Assembly: GCA_016508695.1 (NCBI GenBank)
Contig: VNKQ01000013.1
Span: 1,178,001 to 1,242,000, forward strand
DNA length: 64,000 bases
Source of the DNA: Hyphodiscus hymeniophilus
Lineage: Eukaryota > Ascomycota > Leotiomycetes > Helotiales > Hyphodiscaceae
Reading direction: 5' to 3'
This document shows positions 11,941 through 22,955 of this stretch, in pieces. A program made the position numbers and the translations under genes. The notes beneath the pieces were generated by a model that was given only the letters and a program-made list of their open reading frames with translations, had not been told where the DNA came from and made no database searches. Numbering within the stretch: the stretch's first letter is position 1; every line of letters begins with the position of its first letter.

Positions 11941-13203
11941 AGTTGCGAGTGGGTGGGAGGGGCGTTTGTCGAGGAAGATGAGGTTTGCTTGAGAAGGTGA
12001 TAGTCAATGAGCAAGCTCGATTGACTGGATCGTTGATGTACGCTTGTGTGACGGTAATGATTGTGTCGAGTATTACTCGCGAAATCCTTCGAGGACTTTG
12101 TGCTCGGTGAAATGGCTGGATAGTACTTGGTCCCAGTTATGGTCCCAGAAAGTTTTTGTAAAGGAAGGTGTGCTGAGTCGGTGGTACAAACTCCAAATCT
12201 CAAGCAATCGGTCGTGAATCGATATCAATAGCTGCCCCCCAAATCGAAGGAAGAAAGAACACTCGCCGAACAGAGAAGGAAGGGGGTCTCCACGATAAGA
12301 GACCACCCAGACCACCCAGACCTCCCAGACTACCCAGACCACTACCTCGCTAGTAGGTAATAACCCCATGCCAGGTCGGTTGGCGGGACTGACCACCCTT
12401 CCTGGGACAATAGCGGCCGAGATCCGGTGCTACTGTATTAACCGGGGCCTGAGCGAAAGGTGTCAAAGGACCAAGACCTGGCTAGAGCTGCAGGTTGGCA
12501 CCAGGATCAGTGCAGGATGGCCCTATCAACAGCGTTCTGCCAGCCTGGGGCGCTCGCTCTCGACTGTCCCAGGCTTGATGTGTCAACCAACCCACGTTTT
12601 TCCAGGGGCCGAGCACACTATCCGTAGTAGGACAAACGCCACCAAGGCCCTAACAGCCCAAAACGAAGCATCCCGCAGCGAAGAAATATTCTCGTTCGGT
12701 TATCCGAGCCGTTCAGGAAGGAGAGGTGATAAATGGCGGTAGATACCATCACCAGCCATCCATCCACCTTCGACCTTATCCGTGCTGCGCCGCTGTGATG
12801 GCAATGTTTCTTTTCATATTTTCCTCTCCCTTTCTCTAGAGATGCGGCATGAACGGAACCTTGGGTTGAGTTTGAAGATCAATGTAGCGTTATGGCTATA
12901 AATAATCTCAATGCGTGCGACGCCCTCAGGCCACACATGTTTGACTTGGAGAGTCCTCCATTGGTATGGCAGGTTTTAATGGACTGGGAGGATTCATGGT
13001 CGAATTAGCTGTTCGGAGCGTATGAGTTGGGACCTAATAACAGTTCCAGCTTCCATTGAGGGGTGTCTTCCGATCTATGAAGTGGGATAAATGCATGCAA
13101 GTCGTACATGTTACAGATTCCACCATCCCTGCTAGCCATGCTGCAGGTTCAATAATTTCATCACATCTTTTGTTCGTACAAGGAATACGAAGTATGTCGC
13201 CTA
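11941..13203. other. Intergenic with short 9-bp tandem repeat
   Basis: This region holds the upstream part of the small gene at 11590-11940 and the 3' flank of ATM1. A degenerate tandem array (unit ACCACCCAG and variants) runs from about 12301 to 12342. No gene with intact structure was found; the plus-strand frame at 12368-12742 shows no protein signature. Confidence 0.5.
12301..12342. repeat. Degenerate ACCACCCAG-type minisatellite
   Basis: About five imperfect copies of a 9-bp unit, ACCACCCAG, with CCTCCCAG and CTACCCAG variants, lie head to tail. Confidence 0.7.
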
Positions 13204-15418
13204 TCATTGCAATGTTGGACGATCTCCCCGTTGTTTCTCAGCAGCATCAATACCGTCGCCAATATCAGCCTCACGCTCTTCACCATCTTCGCCGAACAAC
13301 GTCTCCTGGGCTGTGATCATGTTAGAAATGTGAGGAGACAAATATGTGGGGTTGAGGCCTACCACTCCAGAGCTCGGAGTATACCCCGCCAGTATCGATC
13401 AATTCACGATGCGTCCCACTCTCGGCGACCCGTCCTTCTTTCAGGACAATAATCTTATCGCTATCATAGATCGTTCGCAATCGGTGGGCAACGAATACGC
13501 TAGTCCTGGCTTTCTCCCTGAGGATGCTGTTGATATTTGACATAAGGGCTTGTTCGGTGTGTGTATCCAACGCCGAAGTCGCCTCGTCAAAGAAAAGCAA
13601 TGGTGGATCCTTTAAGATCAACCTCGATACCGCCAATCTTTGCTTCTCTCCTCCCGATATCATCATTCCACGCTCTCCAACCATTGTTTTGTACCCATCC
13701 GGGAAAGCAGAGATAATTTCATGTATTTTTGCTCTCTCTGCAGCTGCTTGAACCTTCTCCGGAGAGGCCTTCATATCACCATATCGGATGTTGTGCTCAA
13801 TGGAATCGTTGAAGAGCGGTGTGTCTTGCGGGACGACGCCAATGGCCTTTCGCAAAGATTCTACACTAACTTCTCGAATGTCCTGGCCGTCAATGAGGAT
13901 CTTGCCCTCATGAACATCGTAGAAGCGGAACAGGAGTCGCAAAATTGTGGACTTTCCACAACCACTCGGTCCAACGATTGCAATCTTCTTTCCGGCTGGA
14001 ATCGTTAGGCTTAGATTTTTCAAGATCGGTCTATCGGGGTGATAGCCAAATGTAACGTTCTCGAACGTAATTTCACCGCCTTTTGTAAGCTGCAGAGGCT
14101 TCGCGTTTGAAGGCTCCTTGATAGCCACGTTAACTTTCTGGAGATTGAAGAGAGTCTCCATATCTAACAGGGATTGCCGCAACTCCCGATACACGGATCC
14201 CAAGAAGTTCAGTGGTACTGAAAGCTGGAAGACCAGTTGATTGACCATGACCAGATCTCCAACGGTCAAAGTCCCCTTAGCAACACCGTCTGCAGCCAGG
14301 TACATCATAGCTGTCAAAGCGCTTGAGAAAATCAAGTTCTGTCCAGTATTAAGAAATGCAAGTGACGTTGCAACCTTGATTGAGGATTTCTCGTATTCCT
14401 TCAACGCCTGGTCGTAACGGCCGACTTCGTACTTCTCGTTATTGAAGTACTTGACCGCCTCGTAGTTGATCAATGAATCAACGGCAACTGTAGATCCCTT
14501 ATTGTCGGCCGCATTTGCTTGTCTCCGAAACTTCGTCCTCCATGCTGTTGTCCAGATCGTGAAGGCAGTGTAAGCAACCATGGTGAGTGCAGTGATAGCA
14601 GCAAACTTTGCACCATATTGATAGGTCAAGATTCCACAGACCATCGAGATCTCTAGAGCTGTAGGTAGAATATGGAACACCATAGACGTGAGCAGAAAGC
14701 TGATGCCCTTTGTACCTCGGTCGATAGCCCTCGTAAGCCCACCAGTCTGCTTCGTGAGGTGGAAATTCAAATCCAGCCTTAGCAGATGATCGAACACATT
14801 GCAGGCCACTCGTCGAATAGCTTTCTGAGCAACACTTGCAAAGACCGCATTCCGTATTTCTTGAAAGACTGTAGCCCCGATCCTGGTGAGACCATATGCC
14901 AATATCATTGACCCTGCTACAGTCGTAGCCGTACCTTCGATAGCCACAAAATCCACGTTCATGGCATCTACGATGCTCTTGAAATAGAACGGCACCTGCA
15001 CATTCAGCACCTTAGCTCCTATTAAGAGCGCAAATGCGAATCCAACCCGTGCTCTCGTCCCAAGACTATCCTTCGGCCATAGATATTGTGCCATCTCCTT
15101 CATAATCGCCCAATCAGCCTTCCTCTGCTCCTTGTTCGTTTTGTCGGCCAAAGCCAGCGGATCTTTCCTCGCGATCGTTGCTTCAGCTGATCCTGGTCTC
15201 TTCGCAGATTCTGGTGTTGTTCCGGGAGTCTCGTCTGCAGCTCTAGGCTCCCTCTGAGCCTGGCTAGCCAATGTCGTCTTCTTCGAATCATCTCGGCGGA
15301 GGGTGTGGGAGTTTGTAAAGACTCGGAGGCCAAGTGAAGGTCTCGCCCATATTTGCGGCTGTAGGACCGAAGATCTTGCACCTAAGCAAGAAGCTCGGTG
15401 CAGACTTCGAATTATCAT
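13204..15418 (-). CDS. atm1: Mitochondrial ABC half-transporter Atm1
   Basis: Two exons, 15418-13363 and 13310-13204, give 720 residues. Atm1 sits in the mitochondrial inner membrane and exports the sulfur/glutathione compound needed for cytosolic Fe-S assembly. The N-terminus is arginine/serine-rich without acids for about 40 residues, typical of a matrix presequence. A six-helix ABC transmembrane domain follows, including FNLDFHL-type and NYEAVKYFNNE motifs specific to the Atm1 group. The nucleotide domain has Walker A GPSGCGKST (483-491), signature SGGEKQR (from 588), Walker B LLFFDEATSALD and the H-loop in VFVAHRLRTI. The 52-bp intron (GTAGGC donor, CTAAC branch, ACAG acceptor) was needed to reach the family C-terminus, AQETLFGEDGEE. 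Reading through it would end in an unrelated short tail. Confidence 0.96.
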
Positions 15419-15768
15419 CGTCGGCCCTCTTGTGCCCAGCTATCGCCGTAAAGACCTCGAAAGCTTCCCCCACATTGCCTCCACTTGGAGGGGTAAATCG
15501 AGAAGCGGAGACCGATAGCTATGATGAGTTTGGCTGATGTTGCTTGCAGGTGTTACGTCTCTTCAAGCTACTTAAAAAAATAGTCGAAAAAGTCTATGTA
15601 GCAAACAACAAATGTAAAAGTCCACGCAGAAGAAGGCGTTGTTAATACCTCAAGCTTATTACGCAATTAAACTTTCAGCCTTATTATTCGGGCATGTGAA
15701 GAGCTACCCAAACGACTCGAGAGCTTTCCCACGACAATACATCGCGGTAATCCCATCGAAGAGCAAAA
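15419..15768. promoter_or_regulatory. Bidirectional promoter, ATM1 / AIM24
   Basis: A 350-bp interval lies between two divergent genes for mitochondrial inner-membrane proteins. It includes a short A-run near 15574-15580. No specific regulatory motif was identified, but the spacing implies a shared promoter. Confidence 0.6.
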
Positions 15769-17010
15769 ATGCGCGGTCGACCACCGCTGGGAAGTTCTGC
15801 TCGAGCCTTCCGACAGCTTCAAAGATCTGGCGTTGGGATTCATGGCCGTCGAGCTATTCAGATCAGCGCAACACCGAGTACTGAATCTCCAATCCTCAAC
15901 GGTGATCCCCTCAGCACCTCAATTGACGCGGATTCGGCAGGTAGATTGCTTCCTAGTCTTACGTATGGACTTTGTGCTAAAGTGGCGGGTGTAGATGCAC
16001 GATTTGAAGTCCTTGGCGCACCATATTCCCTATTGTCAGTTTCTCTGTCTGCGTCTCAAAAGCTGTACACTAGGCGGGGAACATTGGTTGCTGTCAGTGG
16101 AAAATCAGAGAACGTCAGTAAACCCCGAGTCATACAAGCCGTTCACTGACCAGACTAGGCACAATCTACGTTGTCAATCCTCGAGCCCTTCCGAAGAGCC
16201 TTTCTCGGCATACCGTTCCTCTACCAGAGAATCTCCTCCACAAGCCCTATCACCGCTTTAATATCCACGAAATCACCAATCACTTCTTTCACTGTATTAC
16301 ATCTTAATGGAACGGTAGACTGGATGGTAGCGCAACGGAAAGCGTTGTTAGCTTGGACTGGGCATACGCTCTCTGTTTCACCCACGATGAACCGCGGGAT
16401 GAGTATTGCTCATTGGGGAAATACGCAAGTCACTGGGAGAGGGCTAGTGGCTTTGGCTGGACCAGGACAAGTCTATCAGATCACGTTGAAGGCAGGGGAG
16501 GAATATGTTGCGCATCCAGGCAATGTGGTGGCATATACAATAATGCAGTATCCGCCATTACCATACCGATTGAAGTCGTCAAGTCTGCGGTTCCAGGTAC
16601 CAAATTTAGGTTTAAGCAAACTAATGCCAGATATCAAGTTCTTTCGGGTCATGAGGCAAACAGATACGTGGAAAGGAATTGGCAGGCTGCTGTACAACTT
16701 CAGGACAGCAGCACGGAGGACGATATGGGGTGACAGTCTGTTCTTGCAATTTCACGGCCCAACAACAATACTTCTCTCGTCGAGGGCGTCGAGGATTAGT
16801 GATGTTTTGACGTCAAGAGATATTAATGAGATTGCGGACTCGCCTGAGGGAGCTGTGCAGTCTGCTGTAACTTTGGTAACTACACCAAAGGCCGAGGTTT
16901 CGACGAAACAGAAATCCGATGTTCCGACTGGATTCCATGTGGCTCAAATCAGTAGAGATGGGAAGGTCAAATTTGAAGATGCTCAAGATGTTCATCCATT
17001 TGTGCGGTAA
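15769..17010 (+). CDS. aim24: AIM24-type mitochondrial biogenesis protein
   Basis: Two exons, 15769-16113 and 16159-17010, give 398 residues. The 45-bp intron has a GTCAGT donor and a GACTAG acceptor. Aim24 is a mitochondrial inner-membrane protein of the TRAP-like/AIM24 beta-roll family that helps maintain MICOS and respiratory complexes in yeast. The N-terminus (MRGRPPLGSSARAFRQLQRSG) is basic and acid-free, as in a matrix presequence. The beta-rich core runs from the FEVLGAPYS motif through GTLVAVSG, then LAWTGHTLSVSPTMNRG, VTGRGLVALAGPGQVYQI and LKAGEEYVAHPGNVVAY, all characteristic of the family. Near the C-terminus, GDSLFLQFHGPTTILLSSRA is the final conserved strand. The first ATG (context CAAAAATGC) was taken as start. 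Confidence 0.9.
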
Positions 17011-17264
17011 GGATGAAGTTGTATTATATAAAGGCATGGTGTATAACAAACTCTGCTTAACGGGTTAGCAATGAATTGGTTACCGGATGTCTATTGTGAT
17101 CCAGGCTCCATCTCATCGCTGCAGTCGAAATACTGCCAGGCAGGCAATACTCGAGTTCTCTATTGTGCTGGCGGATCACTGTTAGATGTATGGATCAAGT
17201 GGTTGCTTTGCCGTTCTAGCTGTCTCTTTGTTGGGAGCAGTCGAATTTACGAGATTTGCTCCTA

Positions 17265-17830
17265 CCGTATTAATTGGTCTATAAGACCCCCCTCTGTTTA
17301 CAGCACCCCCAGTTATTTAAGACCCTGTTTGTTTTAGTCCAAGTGGTGAAAGCCTACAAGACCCCATCAAATCATGTGACCTGCGACCTAGGCTTAATTG
17401 TCAGATCACGGGACCAAAAAAAAAAAACTCAAAAACGTCAAAAAAATGTCTTTGTTAGTTAGAAGTAAGTGTCTATCAAGGCAATTAAACTGCGGTGTAT
17501 GATTCGAACCAGTCGGGCATACTATTATAACCAAAAGCACTACTATTTTAATAAACTTGCGGTCGATCGTATATACGGCGGTGCAAACAGTATCGAAAAC
17601 AAGTATATATATGATAGATTCGTCGCGATCGAAGGTAACTTGCGTGGTGGAAGTCTAATAGAGGTCTAGTGGAGGTCTCAACACCAAAAAGTAAGCCTCA
17701 TTTATTCCCGATTAAGTATAGCCCCCGTCTCATTTATAGCACCCTACTTTTCATATAACAGCTGGTTTTTATTGGTCGAAATGGTAAAACAAAATGTTGA
17801 GGTTAGGGTCTTATAGACCAATTAATACGG
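17265..17830. mobile_element. MITE-like element, 25-bp terminal inverted repeats, TA target duplication
   Basis: The two ends are perfect 25-bp inverted repeats, 17265-17289 and 17806-17830, beginning CCGTATTAAT. The dinucleotide TA sits immediately outside each end (17263-17264 and 17831-17832). That is the signature of a Tc1/mariner or Fot/pogo-type insertion. The 566-bp element has no transposase frame (longest about 66 residues), so it is non-autonomous. Each repeat contains a nested hairpin, GGTCTATAAGACC. The interior is AT-rich with an A-run at about 17417-17428. It also carries, on the minus strand near 17507-17516, a GGTTCGAATC string resembling a pol III B box, probably by chance. 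Confidence 0.85.
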
Positions 17831-17945
17831 TACTTCTTTCAACGCCCCGAATTCTCCAAAGGGCTTGGGGGATAATAACGATCACATGTCCGGAAAAGTC
17901 GCCGCTCTTGATATCTCCCTAGACACTCGGAGGCTTTCTTTCTTT

Positions 17946-18690
17946 TTACTTCACCTTAATCTCTTTGTCTCCTCTACTACCTGCGTTATCACGCCCGGCA
18001 CGGATTGCAACTGCCCTTTTAGCCTCCCATTCTCTTGCGGTCATCTAGTTCTCCTCTTCTCCTTCTTCTAAGTCTGGGACTACGCTATCTCCCCCAGAAA
18101 GTCTCTTCATACGCGCGTCGTAGCGTGGCCCTACAAGATAGGCCAGACTGTATCTAGGCACTCTCCCTTGCTCGCCCGGTGCAAATATCACGCGATGCAC
18201 ATTGCTTCTCAGAATACCAGCACTCCACTCTACCAAGGCGTCGCCTAGGTTGACGATAGCACAGCCGGGGACTGGTTGAACGTATCTCCATGAACTCTCA
18301 TCTTTGGGGTCAGCACCAGCGGCCAGCAGTTGTAAGCCGCCGGTGATGTTGAACCGAACTATCAGTTGGGGATCAGCACCTGCTCCTTGTGTCTTACAAG
18401 GCCTCGGAGTCGGAGGAAGTGCTCACGGCATCTCCCAGAGAGCTCGGAAGCAATTGTGGGACAACTTACTGGTTAATGTCCCAACATCAGTGTGCTCAAG
18501 AAGGCTCGTGCGCTGATCACCCACAGGCTGTGGTAAATAGCGCAGCATGCGTAGAGAAGTACCTGATGGGGAGCTGTTCGGCTGAAGTGAGGCAAGTGTG
18601 TCTGGAGCGAGATGGTTGTTGAGCTTGTATTCCCATTGGTGTTCCCAGTGATGTGATTAAGCGGTACAATACCATCGCTGGGCGTAAGAT
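17946..18690 (-). pseudogene. Decayed 2-oxoglutarate/Fe(II) dioxygenase (isopenicillin N synthase-like)
   Basis: Reading the minus strand from about 18650, a continuous frame gives LRMLRYLPQPVGDQRTSL and then EHTDVGTLT, containing the iron-binding H-x-D. A GTAAGT...TAG intron is followed by IRFNITGGLQLL, NLGDALVEWSAGILRSN and HRVIFAPGEQGR, holding the distal histidine and the 2-oxoglutarate-binding region. The frame then reaches an in-frame TAG at 18045. Directly beyond it, in the same frame, lie MTAREWEAKRAVAIRAGRD and a further stop near 17946, the normal C-terminus of the family. Upstream of 18650 the expected N-terminal half cannot be assembled and stops intervene. It lies 115 bp from the MITE. 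A short functional enzyme is unlikely because the substrate-binding N-terminal half is missing. Confidence 0.75.
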
Positions 18691-18957
18691 CAACCCTCGA
18701 GTGGCCGAGACCAGAGGTTTTGACGAGATGGATCATGGGTCTGATACCAGTGAGCGTTGATTGCTTGCTTGTTGAGCTACTGCGTAGCGCTGAAGTAAAG
18801 GCACTGTGTCGAGAAATTGAAGACCGTCTTTCAAGTAAATTATTTCCCTAGTCAGATGAACAAAGCACCAACAAGATAACAAGGCTTTTGTTCGAAACTT
18901 GTGGAGCGGCCGTGGGTAGCGATTCCAATGTCAGGTCGGAAGATAAACACTCGACTC

Positions 18958-20792
18958 TCAGATTATACTGTCATCTCCAAGCGCATGCTTCATTCCAGTA
19001 CAGTCCCTAATCCTCTCAAAGACGTCATGACCAGCCAATCTCTGTTGCGACGTAGCCGACCTTGTGGATTTAATTATCTTGATGGGCCAAAGTAGGAAAT
19101 ATCCACCAACAGCCCTGGATGATTTCGTCCCAGGCATAATTTCCAGTAAATTTCCATCGCAATCAACCTCTCCCAATGACTGAGGCACCGTCGAGAGAAT
19201 TTCGTCTGCCAACGCCTTGATGATCGAGATGGACGTCTCTTCAAATGAGCAAAGAATCGGTCGTAAACTCTTTTGGTCCCCATTACACATGCTATGCAGA
19301 CGATCCAAACATTCCAGCAGATGCTCATGCATAATGATCCTCGCGGTGCGGTAATAATTCCACTCATAAGCAATCCAGACATCACGATGAAGCTGGATAT
19401 ACTCCGGCCATCTCCCCAACAAACCTCCGTCCTGAGTGAGTTGAGAACGATGGATAGTCTTGTAAGTCCATGCAGGACCGTGTCTCCATGTCGTCGCAGC
19501 TTGATCAAGAGCATTAATCTCTTTCATCATTTCGACTGTTTCTTCAAGTGGAAGGTTGGATCCATCCATTTTCTTCAGCAATTCTCGTGCTCGTTCACAC
19601 ATCTTGCTAATTTGGTGATTCTCTTTCTCGATCTTAACTTCGGGGAGGGAGTCGTTGAGTGTCCCTAGCCAGACTTCTGATTCAGGAAGGGGCTTTTGCT
19701 TGAATGCTAGTTGTTGTCGTTGCTGCGAGGTGTTAGCCTCTGAAAGTGACTCAGTGAGAGGTTAAAGTGGCTGCTTACGAGGCGGTGATGCGAAAGTCGG
19801 AATAAACTCCAACCTCTTGTACCGTAGATTTGATATTTCCCACGTAGACGAAGGATCGCAGCCATGCCTTCCGCATGTGAACCTTTTGAGCCCTGGTCTC
19901 CAAGGTGTACAGCCTGAGAATTGATTAGTCAATGCAACGGAGAGATCGAATGAAAGCGCTGACCTCGAAAATATCCAGTACGACGATTGTCATCAAGTCA
20001 TAGTCACTGGGCACGGAAGACGGATCTGATAATGATTCTCCAAGAGCAGATAATGCCAGGCCATAGCATTCCAAAGCTTTGTTACCCAAAGCAGGATTGT
20101 TCTGCTCATTCGAAAGACTAGCATATGACGCAGCGCGAACTGCCCAACGCAGAGCGAATCGACCTTCTTGCCATTTGCCTTCCTTGAATAGAGAAGGAAG
20201 ATGCTCTAAAAATCCAGGTGATGAGCCGTTGTTGCATGGATACATAACGTATTTGTCGAAAAATCGATCAACAGCCTGATCTTCAACAGAAGGTTTGGAA
20301 GTGGGAACGCTCGTGGCCCAAGGATAGGGATTGGAGAGGTTCAGACTAATAGCCAAACTAGCAGATAGATCTGTAGGATCTTCAACGATCGGAGCCTCGC
20401 CAATTGACGGACTCGAGATGCTGGAGATGATGGAGACTGATACACTTGGTGCGTAATCACTTGAGCTTAAAGCCGGGGGAGTCGGAGCAACAGATGAAGA
20501 TACCCTTGAAGCACTAGTTGAAGACGAAGGAGTAGGACGTGCAATCTTCACGGTGGAAGTGCGACGACGGGCAATATGGCGTGCCACCTTCTCGTTCTCA
20601 GAGCGGAAGAGCAGTGTAGCTTCATCGCGGTAGCCTTCGCAAACCTCGTTGCGAGCAGTGCAGCGTTTGCATGATGGACGCCCCTCATCGCACTACGTAA
20701 AGTTTTAGTATATCAAGGTTAAAAGAAAGGGAGTGACCTGCTTTTACTCGGCGCTGGCGGCAACGAGTGCAACCCTTGCTGGCCCGTGACAT
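18958..20792 (-). CDS. Zn2Cys6 fungal transcription factor
   Basis: Four exons: 20792-20742, 20692-19964, 19913-19779 and 19722-18958, giving 559 residues. The binuclear zinc cluster is C8-x2-C11-x6-C18-x6-C25-x2-C28-x6-C35 (start MSRASKGCTRC). It spans intron 1, whose ends are GC and AG (donor GCAGGT, acceptor ACGTAG). Using the nearby GT instead would delete V16-K17 and break the cysteine spacing. A serine/proline-rich linker follows, then the Fungal_trans_2-type region with GSHAEGMAAILRLRG across exon 3. The C-terminal helical part has LLWPIKII and ends in FERIRDCTGMKHALGDDSII. Such proteins are nuclear, gene-specific regulators. The neighbours are a dead oxygenase and an MFS carrier, but no target can be named. 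Confidence 0.85.
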
Positions 20793-21154
20793 TGATAGGA
20801 ATAGATTACGGACGGATATGTTGCTTATAGAAGTGCAGTAGCTTGTTTCCCTTTGTACTGTATCTCTAGGACCAGCCTTTCACTGAATTGTTTGGTTATG
20901 AAGAACGATGGGAGACTGTGTGTTGAGTTGGTGTTTCAGTCAGGGTCTCAGCCTCGGACATGCTGTGCTGGAGCCTTATTTTGACTACCGGTAATCACGG
21001 GCTTTCATTTTATTGGGAAAAAGAACTTTTTACCACCGAGTGTCAATTCTGGGACTATCGTAAATATGGTCATAATAAGTCATCTATACTGACATTATTC
21101 AAATTGTGGTATATATCCTTATATGCAAGACGCCAGCAATGCACTAGTATCCAC
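20793..21154. other. Intergenic: Zn2Cys6 gene promoter and MFS 3' flank
   Basis: A 362-bp spacer between the regulator's start codon and the stop of the MFS gene. The right half is AT-rich. No feature was recognised. Confidence 0.5.
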
Positions 21155-22955
21155 TCATATTACCTTCATTTTCCATCCACATTGTACCCATCTCGAAGCT
21201 ACAAAAAGCCCAGATCCCACTGCCATCGCAACTCCGCAGAATATTTGTAGATATAAGAATCCACCATTATCTTGTTGGACCAGAGCACCACCAATTGGAT
21301 TGCCCGTGAGACCAGCGAAGGCGACACATAAGAAGAATGTCCCGCTTCGAACTCCTATCTCGCGAATAGGAGAGATCTGGGCAATCAGCGAAGGACCCAT
21401 CGACACAAAAGCTCCAGATGAGAATCCATAGAGAACGCTGAAAACAATGATTGGCGCATTTCCTTTGGAAGGTAGCCATAAAGCCAATACGATCACGGCA
21501 GAAAAAGCCGTGGTGATGATCATAGTATTGAATCGTCCGAATTTATCAGCAGCGATACCAGGAAGGACTATAGACACCCATAATTAGTTGTGTACACAAG
21601 GTGAAAAGGGTCGACTTTGAGGAGTAATATTTATAATGTCTTATGTGCCCAAAAAACTCGGGTAGAATTAGGAAATAGCTGGTGAAAAAGAATATCTTAC
21701 TTCGACCAAAGATTGAAGCTGCATTTAGGATCGACAAAAGGTATGAGGACAGGTTCGTTGACATGCCGTCCTGTTGAGCCCTGAATGTTCATTAGCCTCC
21801 GAAGCTTTAGAAATCAATGAAGGAGCTTACTGGAGAATAACAAAGTTGAATGGGAGAAAAGTTCCGAAGAAGAAGAAAAAGGAAGCTAGGCAGAGTAATG
21901 TAAACACTGGCTGACTCAAAGGGCGAATGAACTCCATGATCTCTAGCTTTCTGGGCTTCGGAGCTAGTCTCGACTTGACCTAAAATTTATCATATCGGAG
22001 TCAGCATTGCCCAATGAGATAGGAACTGGAGTTCGTGAGTTTTTGTCTCGGGAGGAAGTTGCTCCCAAACACGTTTCGAGAGTATAACGCTCACAATACA
22101 GAGAAAAGGGAACTTTCGCCCAGGAATTTGACTTACCGTGAAATTCGCAATGATCAACATGCCGAGGAGCATGAAAGCAACAGCTCTCATAGTCCATGGA
22201 AATCCAATCTGTGGAATGAGTTTTGTGACCATTATCGGCATGAGAACTCCGCCCATCGAGGACCCCGAAGCCATGACCCCAAACGCCGTCGCACGCTTCT
22301 TGAAAAACCATGTCCCGATAGAGCTCATAGCCGCATAGAACGCTGCACTAGCTCCCACAGCACTGCATATTCCCTGTGCAAGTAGGAATTGGTAGTATTG
22401 TGTAGACAAGGAGGTCATCATCAGGCCGAAGATGTGGAAGAAGGTCCCGAAAAGCAGCAGGTATCGAGGTCCATAGTTGTCAAATACCTTTCCAAATACG
22501 GGTCCACCAAAAAACATCATGAACACCTCTAGTGATGGGATCCACGCCACAGTCGAAGACGAATATTGGCTCAGCAAATGAGTCTGGTAGTACTCCTGGA
22601 AGATCCCAATGCAATTGATCCATCCGAACGAGCAGAAAAGACAGCACCAACCTCCTAACACGACCAGCCATGCCTCTAACCCTCCATCAGGAAAGTCGGC
22701 GGGGTTTATTCCTCCTTGTACGGGTTGAGGTTTGGGTACGACGCCGCCTCTCTCTAAATCTGCTTCTGCTTCTGCCTCGCGCTCTGGGAATATATTGGCT
22801 TCTGTTGCTTTGTTTTGGCTGCCAAATCGTTCGAGGGGCTCTATGTCGGAGGAAATGCGTCGGTCGCCATCATCGTAGGGTGTTTTCTCCCCCACTTCTG
22901 CCATCTTCTCTTCTGCAACGGTGGAAGTGTTCGAGGAGGGTGTATCTCTGTCCAT
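21155..22955 (-). CDS. MFS transporter, monocarboxylate (MCH/MCT) family
   Basis: Four exons: 22955-22137, 21979-21831, 21780-21701 and 21567-21155, giving 486 residues. The cytosolic N-terminus of about 85 residues is acidic. The family signature PDGGLEAWLVVLGGW leads into TM1, followed by about 12 hydrophobic segments. Loop motifs include FGKVFDNYGPRYLL between TM2 and TM3, WFFKKRATAFGV after TM4, and the cytosolic VKSRLAPKPRKLE loop at the exon 1/2 join. GRILPGIAADKFGRFN is rebuilt across exons 3 and 4. Fungal members sit in the plasma or vacuolar membrane. Despite the family name, many do not carry monocarboxylates, and riboflavin and other substrates are known. The substrate here is unknown. 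Intron 1 (157 bp) is longer than the other two spliced gaps. Confidence 0.88.

Noticed and set aside
12368..12742. 124-residue plus-strand frame
   Set aside because: No homology signature, no introns, low-complexity DNA next to it.
17480..17545. tRNA-like GGTTCGAATC string on the minus strand inside the MITE
   Set aside because: No acceptor or T-stem pairing around it; a B-box match alone is weak.
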